Position numbers and translations under genes: made by a program. 38,812 nucleotides of DNA, taken from UMGS1590 sp963558655 (GTDB lineage Bacteria; Bacillota; Peptococcia; Peptococcales; Peptococcaceae). Where the stretch lies: the NCBI GenBank assembly GCA_963558655.1, contig CAUWHJ010000023.1, forward strand, positions 1-38,812. Direction: 5' to 3'. The notes below the pieces were generated by a model. That model worked only from the letters and a program-made list of their open reading frames with translations. It was not told the origin of the DNA and did not search any database. Position 1 is the first letter of the stretch. The number at the start of each line of letters is the position of its first letter. Positions 13,770 through 21,102 of the stretch are shown piece by piece.

Positions 13770-15515
13770 ATGGGAAGATGCGAATTTATCAATGAAATAG
13801 ATACCCTTGTGGAGTTGGCGTCGATTGAAGATGTTGAAAAAAACGCACATGCGGAGGTAGAGATCACTAAGGCGGATGAAGATAAGCGGCTTGTTTTTGG
13901 CTGGGCGTCTATTGCCGTTGAGAATGGTGAGCAGCTGGAAGATATTCAGCATGACATGATTGATCCGGAAGACCTTGAGGAAGCGGCCTATGAATATGTG
14001 CTGAATTTCCGTGATACAGGCGAAGAACATTTGTCGAATTTCCGTAAGAAGGGGAAGTTGGTAGAAAGCTGTGTATTCACGGAGGAAAAGCAGCAGGCTA
14101 TGGGGCTTGCTCCGGGAACGCTGCCTGTGGGATGGTGGATTGGTTTCTATATTGAAGATGATGATGCGTGGAAGCGCATTAAGAACGGCACCTATCGCAT
14201 GTTTTCCATTGAAGGGCGCGCTGAACGTGTGCCGGTCGTCAAGGGAGATACACGCAAGGGCTGTGGCGTCATTGTTTTGAAGGATGACAAGATTCTGGTA
14301 GGAACACGCATCGAACGCAATGGCAAAGGAAAAATGGGTGGTCCTGGTGGTCATATTAAGACGGGCGAAACTCCAGAACAGGCTGCAATCCGCGAAACGA
14401 AGGAAGAATTTGGAATTGATTGCAAAAATTTGTACTTTTTAGGTACACAAGATAACGACACAGGTTATGTGTATATCTGCACAGAGTACGAAGGTGAGCC
14501 CAAAACGGACGAAAAGGAAATGACCGATCCACGTTGGATTGATCCTACCACCATCAAAGAAGAAGACGCGCACCCGCCATTCTACCGGTCTTTGAACTTT
14601 ATTCTTGAAGAGGTGACCGAACACATTGGAAAAAGTGACAGGTTTGATTGTATCGAGGAAGTAGAGAAATTTAATCCTTATCATGGCCCTGATGGTCGTT
14701 TTACTACTGCCAGTGGAGCGACATCTTTCACGATTAGAACTAGGGCTGGCTATCAGCAAAGATTGGCTGATAAAGCGATAGCTAGGGAAAAAACGCGACA
14801 TGAAGAGTCGGAGGCTATGAAAGTAGAATTCAAGCCTGCAAAGACCAAAAAAGAAGCTACTACTTACGCAAAGAATAATCTTGGATTTAAGAGCGTAAAT
14901 TATGGTAAAATGGATTTAGATGTAATCAATCATGTTAATGGTGAAATATCCAAAATACAAAGTAAATATCCAGAAACGAAGGGTGCCGTTCACAAGTTGA
15001 AATTTGCTGATGATTTGCCTGATGATGTAGTAGCTAGAACGAAATTGGACACAAAAACGGGAAATGTGTCATTACAGTTTAACGCAAATGATTACGGTCA
15101 AGGCTTGGACTATGTACAGTCATTTTATAAAAATGGTGTAGATGCGGGCTATTTCCCAAAAGGAACGAATTACCAATCCGTTGTTTGGCATGAATATGGC
15201 CATGTCTTAGCTAATATAACAAGAAAACAGAATGCAGGATTGAAGCCTGATGAGCTTTTTCCTAAGAATGATGTTGGTCCGCGAATAACTGTTTACCGTG
15301 ATTCTTCAAACCATAGTACAGAGAAAAAATGGGTAGATGATGCTGCAAAATCCTTAGGAATAGACGCTGATGAGGTTGGAAAACGAATTAGCAAATATGC
15401 TGGAGAAAAACGATCGGAAGCTGTTGCAGAAGCGTTCTCAGAAGTTAATACATCCATTAGTCCAAGAAAAGAATCTGAGGCAGTAGTCAAAGCAAGTGGT
15501 TGGTATAGAAATTGA
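13770..15515 (+). CDS. fusion: XkdF-like prohead protease + Nudix + GRFT tag + zinc metallopeptidase-like domain
   Basis: A 581-residue protein. Residues about 34-156 match the XkdF type phage serine protease (LVFGWASIAVENGEQ; H87 and S100 are possible catalytic residues). Residues about 163-285 are a Nudix hydrolase with the box GHIKTGETPEQAAIRETKEEFGI split here by description at 194-216. Residues about 294-345 carry the KFNPYHGPDGRFTTA tag. The C-terminal half has HEYGH at 474-478 and a possible third ligand E554, typical of zinc peptidases. The combination is unusual. Self-cleavage between the protease and the rest could release cargo. AGGTGGTGACAA precedes the ATG. Confidence 0.8.
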   Translation: MGRCEFINEIDTLVELASIEDVEKNAHAEVEITKADEDKRLVFGWASIAVENGEQLEDIQHDMIDPEDLEEAAYEYVLNFRDTGEEHLSNFRKKGKLVESCVFTEEKQQAMGLAPGTLPVGWWIGFYIEDDDAWKRIKNGTYRMFSIEGRAERVPVVKGDTRKGCGVIVLKDDKILVGTRIERNGKGKMGGPGGHIKTGETPEQAAIRETKEEFGIDCKNLYFLGTQDNDTGYVYICTEYEGEPKTDEKEMTDPRWIDPTTIKEEDAHPPFYRSLNFILEEVTEHIGKSDRFDCIEEVEKFNPYHGPDGRFTTASGATSFTIRTRAGYQQRLADKAIAREKTRHEESEAMKVEFKPAKTKKEATTYAKNNLGFKSVNYGKMDLDVINHVNGEISKIQSKYPETKGAVHKLKFADDLPDDVVARTKLDTKTGNVSLQFNANDYGQGLDYVQSFYKNGVDAGYFPKGTNYQSVVWHEYGHVLANITRKQNAGLKPDELFPKNDVGPRITVYRDSSNHSTEKKWVDDAAKSLGIDADEVGKRISKYAGEKRSEAVAEAFSEVNTSISPRKESEAVVKASGWYRN

Positions 15516-15528
15516 AGGGATGAGAGCG

Positions 15529-15834
15529 ATGATTATTATGCCGCCTAAAATTCTTAGTAACGATGTGTATTCAGGGTTATGGGATTGGGACGGAGGAAGG
15601 TTGGTTGCAAAAGCAGATGCTCCGGAAGAACTAAAGCAAGAAATTAAACGATGGAATGCCGAAGCAAAGCGATTGTTGAACGAGCCAATAGAGCCTCCAC
15701 TTCCAGATTTTTGTTATGATGAACCATATCGAAGCCAATGGGCGATGGATGGCAATAGTCCTACGGCGAAAGCTACGGCGTCAGAGAGCGTAAAGCAGGC
15801 TATTGATGAATTCAACAGGGTCATGGGTGAGTGA
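15529..15834 (+). CDS. small hypothetical protein, 101 aa (possible immunity partner)
   Basis: The start is taken at ATG 15529, behind GAAGGGATGAGAG; ATG 15520 is an alternative and a GTG further upstream overlaps the fusion gene. The 101-residue acidic protein has several Trp/Asp/Tyr clusters (GLWDWDGGRL, DEPYRSQWAMDG) and two short AEELKQEIKRWNAEAKRLL-like helices. No family is recognised. Its position directly after a gene with a C-terminal metallopeptidase domain is that of an immunity or chaperone gene, but this is only positional. Confidence 0.5.
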   Translation: MIIMPPKILSNDVYSGLWDWDGGRLVAKADAPEELKQEIKRWNAEAKRLLNEPIEPPLPDFCYDEPYRSQWAMDGNSPTAKATASESVKQAIDEFNRVMGE

Positions 15835-15843
15835 GGTAGAGTT

Positions 15844-16164
15844 ATGGAAGATTTCAAGGTCATATACAAAATACTCAAGGCACTCTATGATGCGATGGAT
15901 TACGATGAGTTTGATTATGAGACGATTTCACCGGAAGCGCTGGGCGTATCCGCAAACAAGCGAAAAGCGCTGCTGCTTATGCTGGCAAAGGAAGGATATA
16001 TCGAAGGAATCAACGAAAGAAAGCTGCCCTTCGGCGGAGATCCTTTCGTACAATATTCTGTCTGTCCGCGTCTGACGCTGAAGGGATTAGAGTACTTAGA
16101 AGAAAATAGTTTAATGAACAAAGCAGCTAGAGCCTTAAAAGGAATTGCTGATATAATTCCCTGA
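15844..16164 (+). CDS. YjcQ-family winged-helix protein
   Basis: A 106-residue protein matching the YjcQ layout: MEDFKVIYKILKALYDA, a central helix pair with LLLMLAKEGYIEGI, a beta hairpin, and LTLKGLEYLEENSLMNKAAR followed by a final hydrophobic helix. YjcQ proteins of B. subtilis prophage-like regions have a winged-helix fold and no known function. It ends the first late operon; a strong terminator follows 13 bases after its stop. It could be a DNA-binding protein or an accessory of the preceding toxin-like gene. Confidence 0.8.
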   Translation: MEDFKVIYKILKALYDAMDYDEFDYETISPEALGVSANKRKALLLMLAKEGYIEGINERKLPFGGDPFVQYSVCPRLTLKGLEYLEENSLMNKAARALKGIADIIP

Positions 16165-16177
16165 AACTGAACATCTG

Positions 16178-16201
16178 CCACCTGAAAAGGTGGCTTTTTT
16201 T
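16178..16201 (+). terminator. intrinsic terminator after yjcQ-like gene
   Basis: Stem GCCACC (16178-16183) / GGTGGC (16189-16194) with loop TGAAAA, then seven T (16195-16201). It points along + strand transcription and closes the packaging/tagged-protein operon before the lipoprotein and tRNA island. Confidence 0.85.
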
Positions 16202-16221
16202 GTATCGTGCGATAGGATAGG

Positions 16222-16250
16222 AAATAAAAAAAGCCCCTTTACAGGGCTTT
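16222..16250 (-). terminator. intrinsic terminator for the lipoprotein gene
   Basis: Stem AAAGCCC (16230-16236) / GGGCTTT (16244-16250), loop of 7, with a run of A on the + strand (16226-16232) that becomes a U-tract for - strand transcription. It lies directly past the lipoprotein stop, and the two converging operons each have their own terminator here. Confidence 0.8.
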
Positions 16251-16255
16251 GATGG

Positions 16256-17116
16256 TCATTCGATTGTCATGTTAAAGCTTAATTGACCCGCGCCACTGTG
16301 GTCCGATCCGAAAAGCTGCACGATACCGGAAACGGTGGAGCCAGCGGAGAGTTCGCTCTCAAGATCTAAATCGGTGAATTCTGTGGAAAATATTGACGTG
16401 CATCCTGGGAGTGCATCTGCCCAGACAACACGGGTGTTATCAAGAGATTTTCCGTTAGCAACAAAGCTGCTGAATGTGGCTGAATAATATTCACTGGTTT
16501 TGTTTTCGAGGGTGAGTGCAAAGGTGGAGTCCATAATTCGATAGAAGCGCAACGTAAAGCGATCATCTTCATAGAGGACTTGACCACTTTGAGGATCTGT
16601 GTCGGTTGGATAGTTCCAGATTGAGTTGGCTTCATAGCCGAGATCAATGCTGAAAGGCAGTAATGCGATACTATTTCCACCACCGTCTTCATCGTATTTC
16701 AGAAGATTAAACTGTCCGCTCAAAGTTTGATGTTTAATGTTATTGCCAATGTCACAGGCCACCTCTACTTCCACAGAGGTGTTTGGCACAAGTTCCTCGT
16801 GGAGATAGGATATATTGCCATGGTAGACGCTTTGACCGTCGAAGGCGAGGCCGTCACAGTCTAACGTGAGGATTTCTGATGTTTTGCTTGTGATTGTGAG
16901 TGTGATACCATCTTGATGAATATCCTTAAGAGCCACATCAACCAGTTCATTGCCACATAATGCGCGGTTATCATAATCAATCACTGTTGGTTCTGCGGTT
17001 TCTTCATGCGATGCAGAACTTTCTGGCGGTGCGCTGACAGTAGTTTCTCCTCCGCATCCGGAGAGCGTAACAAGCAAAAGCGCTAGGATTGAAATAGCGG
17101 TGAGCCTGTTTTTCAT
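16256..17116 (-). CDS. secreted lipoprotein (probable lysogenic-conversion/moron gene)
   Basis: A 286-residue protein with a Sec lipoprotein signal: MKNRL basic start, hydrophobic core, and lipobox L18-S19-G20-C21. Acylated at C21, it would sit on the outside of the host membrane. A Ser/Glu-rich linker (about 25-45) precedes a beta-rich ectodomain of roughly two repeated halves. It is the only - strand gene, with its own extended -10 promoter and terminator, and it is inserted between two head operons. This is the layout of a moron that could alter the lysogen's surface or block superinfection. The ectodomain family is not recognised. Confidence 0.8.
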   Translation of the reverse strand: MKNRLTAISILALLLVTLSGCGGETTVSAPPESSASHEETAEPTVIDYDNRALCGNELVDVALKDIHQDGITLTITSKTSEILTLDCDGLAFDGQSVYHGNISYLHEELVPNTSVEVEVACDIGNNIKHQTLSGQFNLLKYDEDGGGNSIALLPFSIDLGYEANSIWNYPTDTDPQSGQVLYEDDRFTLRFYRIMDSTFALTLENKTSEYYSATFSSFVANGKSLDNTRVVWADALPGCTSIFSTEFTDLDLESELSAGSTVSGIVQLFGSDHSGAGQLSFNMTIE

Positions 17117-17147
17117 AATGGATTCCCTCTTTCGTAAAATTTAGTCT

Positions 17148-17156
17148 ATTGTATCA
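17148..17156 (-). promoter_or_regulatory. extended -10 promoter of the lipoprotein gene
   Basis: On the - strand the sequence reads TGATACAAT (+ strand 17148-17156), an extended -10 (TGn + TACAAT) 32 bases upstream of the lipoprotein start. No good -35 is seen, as is common for extended -10 promoters. A ribosome site (AGAGGGA) follows before the start codon. Confidence 0.6.
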
Positions 17157-17184
17157 TATATTTGTATATGCGGTCTATATATAT

Positions 17185-17208
17185 CGACCTGAGCACGTCG
17201 TTAAACTG
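17185..17208 (+). repeat. repeat R1 of the tRNA island
   Basis: CGACCT-GAGCAC-GTCGTTAAACTG, copy 1 of 3. CGAC and GTCG can pair in a small hairpin. This copy lacks the downstream T-run found in the other two. Confidence 0.55.
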
Positions 17209-17333
17209 CGATATACCCGTGCTGAGCACGCATGTTGCTAATTGCGATATGTTTTTGCTCTAAGTCTGTTATCACCGATGGCGCGCCGGTGGGGCTTTGG
17301 TACGTACCCTGTGAAGCAGGGAATGGTGAATTT

Positions 17334-17366
17334 CGACCTGGACACGTCGTAAAACGGTCTTTTTTT
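17334..17366 (+). repeat. repeat R2, ending in a T-run, just upstream of the tRNA
   Basis: CGACCTGGACACGTCG then TAAAACGGTC and seven T, copy 2 of 3. GACC (17335-17338 region) can pair with GGTC before the T-run, giving a terminator-like shape three bases before the tRNA. It nearly matches R3 on the other side of the tRNA. Confidence 0.6.
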
Positions 17367-17369
17367 CAT

Positions 17370-17442
17370 GCCGCTATGGCGCAACTGGTAGCGCAGCTGT
17401 TTTGTACTCAGCGGGTTCAGGGTTCGACTCCTGGTAGCGGCT
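17370..17442 (+). tRNA. tRNA-Thr (anticodon TGT)
   Basis: A full cloverleaf can be drawn. Acceptor GCCGCTA (17370-17376)/TAGCGGC (17435-17441) pairs perfectly with discriminator T. The D stem is GCGC/GCGC with loop AACTGGTA. The anticodon stem is GCTGT/TCAGC, and loop TTTGTAC places TGT at 34-36 (17403-17405). The T stem is CAGGG/CCTGG with loop TTCGACT. Mismatches are present at 31-39 (T-T) and 50-64 (A-G), and no CCA is encoded. It reads ACA codons. It may serve phage codon demand or be partly degenerate. Confidence 0.85.
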
Positions 17443-17472
17443 TTCAAAATTAAATAATGGCGGTAAACCGTC

Positions 17473-17504
17473 CGACCTGGATATGTCGTTAAACTGTCTT
17501 TTTC
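17473..17504 (+). repeat. repeat R3, downstream of the tRNA
   Basis: CGACCTGGATATGTCG then TTAAACTGTC and five T, copy 3 of 3. Together with R2 it brackets the tRNA in direct orientation, 139 bases apart, as would remain from duplication or loss of neighbouring tRNA cassettes. Confidence 0.6.
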
Positions 17505-17571
17505 TTATGCCCTGAAAAAGGGAGAAGGGAGGGTTTGGGATGGACAAAACCTGAACAGTGGAGGTGATGAA

Positions 17572-18375
17572 GTGGCTACGAAGTTAAAGAAAATGCGCTT
17601 AACGAGTGTGGATCTCGTAAGAGCTGGGGCAAACCCTAAAGCCGATATCTGCCTCTATAAAAGTGCTGATGGAATGTATGCACAAGATAATGACGATCAA
17701 GTGAGAAAGGATGATGACCGTATGATCAGAATTGACAAGAGCCGTTTTGACGACGACGAATTGAAAACTTATGAAGCTTTGATTGCCAAAGCAATGGTTG
17801 ATCCAGAAGCAGGTGAGGAAGAAATGGAAGACGAAAAACCACCTGTAGCGCAGAAAAAGCGCCGTGTCATGCCAGAGTTTGAGAAAGCAGACGATGATTT
17901 CTTTGTAGATGATGAGGAAGAACTTGACAAAGGCTGCAAAAACCGCAAGAGCGCAGATGCAGACTATGAACTTTTCAAATCTGCGTTTGAACGTCAGGAA
18001 GCACGCATTGCAGAGCTTGAAAAATCCCTCGCCATGAAAGAATTCGAGGACGTTGCAAAGAAATATGAGGTGCTTGGTGAAAAAGACCTTGCAAAGAGCC
18101 TGTATGACATGTTTCAGGCAGATGAAAACCTCTATAAGTCTTATATTGCAAGCCTTGACAAAAGCCTTGAACTGGTCGAAAAATCTGGTCTCTTTGCTGA
18201 GATTGGCAAGAGCACTGGTGCAAGCGGAGCGGCGACCACCGTAGGTAAGGCGGAGGCTATTGCAAAGTCTTACATGGAAAAAGATCCGGAATTGTCCTAT
18301 GACATGGCCGTGGCTAAGGCATGGGAAAACAATCCGGAACTGATTGCAGAGTATGACCGTGAATACAATGCGTAA
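17572..18375 (+). CDS. capsid scaffold-like protein
   Basis: A 267-residue, strongly acidic protein with a GTG start behind a near-perfect ribosome site (GGAGGTGATGA). It begins with KMRLTSVDLVRAGANPKADICL, a signature of phage scaffold proteins that follow the XkdF group. An Asp/Glu-rich middle (about 45-130) and a long helix-forming part (about 135-215) follow. Scaffolds guide prohead assembly and are then removed. Its place directly before decoration and major capsid genes supports this. Function is by position and composition. Confidence 0.7.
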   Translation: MATKLKKMRLTSVDLVRAGANPKADICLYKSADGMYAQDNDDQVRKDDDRMIRIDKSRFDDDELKTYEALIAKAMVDPEAGEEEMEDEKPPVAQKKRRVMPEFEKADDDFFVDDEEELDKGCKNRKSADADYELFKSAFERQEARIAELEKSLAMKEFEDVAKKYEVLGEKDLAKSLYDMFQADENLYKSYIASLDKSLELVEKSGLFAEIGKSTGASGAATTVGKAEAIAKSYMEKDPELSYDMAVAKAWENNPELIAEYDREYNA

Positions 18376-18388
18376 GGAGGTATGAAGA

Positions 18389-18796
18389 ATGGCTTATTTA
18401 GCAACAAGTATTAACGACTCTCCAACTATCGTTGGAAAACTGGATACTGATTATGTAGATCTTAGAGGCCGTGCGATGAAGTACGACGATAACGGCAATT
18501 TGACCACGGCTAAAGCAGATACAGATACCGTGATTGGTGTAGCAATTATGACCAACGACAAGGAAAAGCTTAAAGCTGGCGAAGATGTGTATGTACAAAT
18601 TAAAGACATTGGTCATGTAATCGTTGGCGCAGCTGTCAAAGTTGGGCAGGAACTTATGGTAGATAACAGCGGACGCTTCATTCCTGCTACCAGCGGCAAA
18701 CGCTATTGCGCCATCGCTATGAGTGCAGCTACAGCAGCTGACCAGTACATTACTGCTATGATCGGTCGTTGTGGCACGGTAAGTGCCAGTGTGTAA
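18389..18796 (+). CDS. capsid decoration (cement) protein, DUF2190-like
   Basis: A 135-residue, beta-rich protein with the features of DUF2190-like head-stabilising proteins: a DLRGRAMKYDDNGNLTTAKADTDTVIGVAI core and a C-terminal AMSAATAADQYITAMIG segment. Such proteins bind the capsid outside and stiffen it after expansion. AAGGAGGTATGAAGA precedes the ATG. It lies between the scaffold-like and major capsid genes, the usual place. Confidence 0.75.
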   Translation: MAYLATSINDSPTIVGKLDTDYVDLRGRAMKYDDNGNLTTAKADTDTVIGVAIMTNDKEKLKAGEDVYVQIKDIGHVIVGAAVKVGQELMVDNSGRFIPATSGKRYCAIAMSAATAADQYITAMIGRCGTVSASV

Positions 18797-18829
18797 GACC
18801 CAAAAATGAACGAAAGGAAGGGATAATAC

Positions 18830-19858
18830 ATGAACGGAATTTCTCCACAGCAATTAACTTACGAAATTCAAAAAGGCTCTTTTAAGCCACATCAATATTT
18901 AACGCAGCTGTCCATGGCGTACTTCCAAGATGCAAGCCGCTATGTGGCGAAAGCCATCTTTCCAATTTGCCCTGTGCAGCTGTCCAGTGCTAGATTTTAC
19001 ACCTTCGCTAAAGAAGACTTGCTTCGCGACAACGTAGCACGCAAACCGGAATTTGGCAAGGTACAGCCAGCACAGATGGGCCAGGCTGACCAGTCCTATG
19101 CGTGCCATGTTGATCAGGTCATTGTTGGTATTGACCAGATTAGTTCACTTGATTACAGACGTACCAATGCACCTGGTGTAGCTGACCCACGCCGCGCAAA
19201 GGTGAAATTCATCGCTGAACAGATGAACCTTCATCAGGATATTGTTTTCGCTGAAAACTTCTTCAAAGCTGGCGTTTGGGGGAATGAATGGACTGGCGGT
19301 GCTAAATACACTCCTGGCAGCAATCAGTTCATCAAGTTCACGGATGAAAACTGTGAACCTGTCAAACTCATTGACGACCTTTGCACCGAGGTAGAGCAGA
19401 ACACCGGTCGCCGTCCAAACAGACTGGCGCTTGGCAAAGAAGCCTTCAATGCACTCAAAGTCCATCCAGATGTTCTTGAGCGCGTTAAATTTGGTGGTTC
19501 TACAGCCAATCCGGCAACCGTCAATGAGCGCGTGCTTTCTGAACTTTTCGGCATTGAAAAGACCGTTGTCATGAGTTCCATCTATAACAAGGCTGTATTT
19601 GGTACAGAAGCAGATATGAACTTTATTTGCGATCCAAAGGCAGCGCTGCTTGCTTATGCGACGAATGCGCCTGCTATTGATGAGCCATCTGCTGGTTATA
19701 TCTTCACATGGGATATGCTTGGTAATGGTCAGTATATGCCTACCGTTCAGTATTCAGGCGAAGGCGGTACGCATTCGGAATTCATCGAAGGGCTGTTTGC
19801 TGCTGACATGAAGAAAACAGCGGATGACCTTGCTATCTTCTTGAAAGATTGCGTATAA
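18830..19858 (+). CDS. major capsid protein
   Basis: A 342-residue protein in the capsid position (after scaffold and decoration, before neck genes). Features include a helical N-terminal arm (LTQLSMAYFQDASRYVAKAIFP), a central DYRRTNAPGVADPRRAKVKFIAEQM segment, a long beta-rich P-domain and an A-domain-like end with FIEGLFAADMKKTADDLAIFLKDCV. No other gene of this size fits. HK97-type folding is assumed, as for nearly all tailed phages. GAAAGGAAGGGATAA precedes the ATG. Confidence 0.85.
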   Translation: MNGISPQQLTYEIQKGSFKPHQYLTQLSMAYFQDASRYVAKAIFPICPVQLSSARFYTFAKEDLLRDNVARKPEFGKVQPAQMGQADQSYACHVDQVIVGIDQISSLDYRRTNAPGVADPRRAKVKFIAEQMNLHQDIVFAENFFKAGVWGNEWTGGAKYTPGSNQFIKFTDENCEPVKLIDDLCTEVEQNTGRRPNRLALGKEAFNALKVHPDVLERVKFGGSTANPATVNERVLSELFGIEKTVVMSSIYNKAVFGTEADMNFICDPKAALLAYATNAPAIDEPSAGYIFTWDMLGNGQYMPTVQYSGEGGTHSEFIEGLFAADMKKTADDLAIFLKDCV

Positions 19859-19871
19859 GGGGGTGTGCCGT

Positions 19872-20291
19872 ATGGCTTACACAGCCCTGAAACCTTGCTG
19901 CTTTGCAGATAAGCGCTTTAAGGTCGGCGAAACTGTTCCGGATGAACTTATTCAGCCGGGCGCAGAGAAAAAGCTCGTGAAAATGGGGATTCTTGCAAAA
20001 AGCGAGTATGTAAATACCAGTGGTCAGGCTAAAATCTCACCAAAAGCCCCTGAGCTTGTTTCTGTGCAGGTTAAAGCAGATGGGAATCTATTAACATTAC
20101 AAGTCACGCCAAAGGGCATTCAGGACGTTTTTACAGTGCTTACGAGTACGGTGGGAGAAACGGAAAAGGTAATCGGCGGTATGACTGAAAATGATGCGTT
20201 GATTTTGCTGCATCTTGCGGACCAGCGCAAAGCGATTAAGGAAGCAGCGCAAGCGAGAGGCAAGAAGCTCACCGAAAGCGGTGAGGCTTGA
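19872..20291 (+). CDS. head-module protein of unknown function, 139 aa
   Basis: ATG 19872 follows AAGGGGGTG; a GTG nine bases upstream is a weaker start. The 139-residue protein opens with YTALKPCCFADKRFKVGETVP, a segment found in small phage proteins just behind the capsid gene, then a beta-rich domain and a helical end (MTENDALILLHLADQRKAIKEAAQ). It is probably a capsid or head-completion accessory. I do not recognise it firmly. The stop overlaps the next gene's start. Confidence 0.55.
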   Translation: MAYTALKPCCFADKRFKVGETVPDELIQPGAEKKLVKMGILAKSEYVNTSGQAKISPKAPELVSVQVKADGNLLTLQVTPKGIQDVFTVLTSTVGETEKVIGGMTENDALILLHLADQRKAIKEAAQARGKKLTESGEA

Positions 20292-20701
20292 TGGCGACCT
20301 ATTCCTACGACCCAACAAAGATTACTTTACGCGGGCTGGATCAGATGCGCTTTGAACTCGGCGACACGGTCGTTGATATGGAGGGTATCGCCAGTCCGCT
20401 TTGCGACGAAGAATATATCGCCATTATTACAACATACGGGAAAAGCTGGAGAACAGCGAAATTCAAGTGCCTGGAAGCGATCATGATGAAGATGGCCTAT
20501 GAGGTGAATACGAGTATTGATGGGCTTTCATACAGCTTGGATCAGCGTTATGAGCGTTGGAAGAAAATGTATGACGACGCAAAGAAGGAGCAAACGGCAT
20601 TAGCCGGTGTTCCTCGTGCTGGTGATCCGGGATCGCTTATGCCACACCATGGTACACCGTATTTCTATGACGATATGCAGGCTAATAGACGCAAATTCTG
20701 A
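20291..20701 (+). CDS. head-tail connector-like protein, 136 aa
   Basis: A 136-residue protein that begins at the ATG overlapping the previous stop (TGATG). It starts with a beta hairpin (MRFELGDTVVDME) followed by helices (LCDEEYIAIITTYGKSWRTAKFKCLEAIMMKMAYEVNTSIDGLSYSL), the shape of head-tail adaptor proteins that bind the portal. The position before two further neck genes fits the PBSX-like order. Family-level identity (YqbG-like) is not certain. Confidence 0.65.
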   Translation: MATYSYDPTKITLRGLDQMRFELGDTVVDMEGIASPLCDEEYIAIITTYGKSWRTAKFKCLEAIMMKMAYEVNTSIDGLSYSLDQRYERWKKMYDDAKKEQTALAGVPRAGDPGSLMPHHGTPYFYDDMQANRRKF

Positions 20702-20715
20702 AGGGAGGCGAATAA

Positions 20716-21102
20716 ATGTCGTTTAGAGGTTTTTTAAGACCTGGACAAGGCAATCAGCTACTACAGGTCTGGAAGCGCGATGGCGCAACAACAACCACTG
20801 GCCGACCACATACAGCGAATATGAAGCCAGCGGGTACGTTCTACGGCATTATTACGCAATGTTCTCCTAAGCAGATAGAACAATTCAAGCAGAATGGACA
20901 TCCCGTAAGCCACACAATCGTGCAACGTGGGACGGTAAACAGAGCACAAGCCACCGACGTTCTTGAGGTGGTTCCAAAAGGTGAAACCGGCGCAAGCCGC
21001 TTTTTTTATGTCGAAACGGTCCATGATCCGGTGGAGATCGGCCATTTTACGGTTTATCACGTGCTTGAAAGGAATGATTTGCAGTGCAAGAGATCAGTTT
21101 GA
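20716..21102 (+). CDS. head-tail joining (head closure) protein, XkdH-like
   Basis: A 128-residue protein, mostly beta structure, in the place of PBSX XkdH/YqbH. It has a RGFLRPGQGNQLLQV start, a central KPAGTFYGIITQCSPKQIEQ segment and a C-terminal HFTVYHVLERNDLQ strand pair. Head closure proteins plug the portal after packaging and join it to the tail. GAAGGGAGGCG precedes the ATG. The last 19 bases overlap the next gene. Confidence 0.65.
   Translation: MSFRGFLRPGQGNQLLQVWKRDGATTTTGRPHTANMKPAGTFYGIITQCSPKQIEQFKQNGHPVSHTIVQRGTVNRAQATDVLEVVPKGETGASRFFYVETVHDPVEIGHFTVYHVLERNDLQCKRSV

Larger units (their letters stand above)
17157..17571 (+). other. non-coding island with hairpins, repeats and a tRNA
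   Basis: This 415-base stretch has no convincing protein gene; a frame over the tRNA is a shadow. It holds three copies of a short repeat, a tRNA-Thr and several small hairpins, for example CCCTG-TGAAG-CAGGG at 17307-17321 and CACCG...CGGTG around an 8-bp palindrome GGCGCGCC at 17280-17287. Its end contains GGAGGTGATGA, the ribosome site of the next gene. A + strand promoter probably lies here, because a terminator precedes the region, but I cannot assign one. Confidence 0.6.

Noticed and set aside
13473..14354. A 293-residue frame on the - strand across the tagged genes
   Set aside because: It is a shadow of strongly supported protease/Nudix coding sequence, with an unlikely composition.
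17232..17453. A 73-residue open frame across the tRNA
   Set aside because: It has no ribosome site and covers the tRNA and hairpins; the RNA explanation is far stronger.
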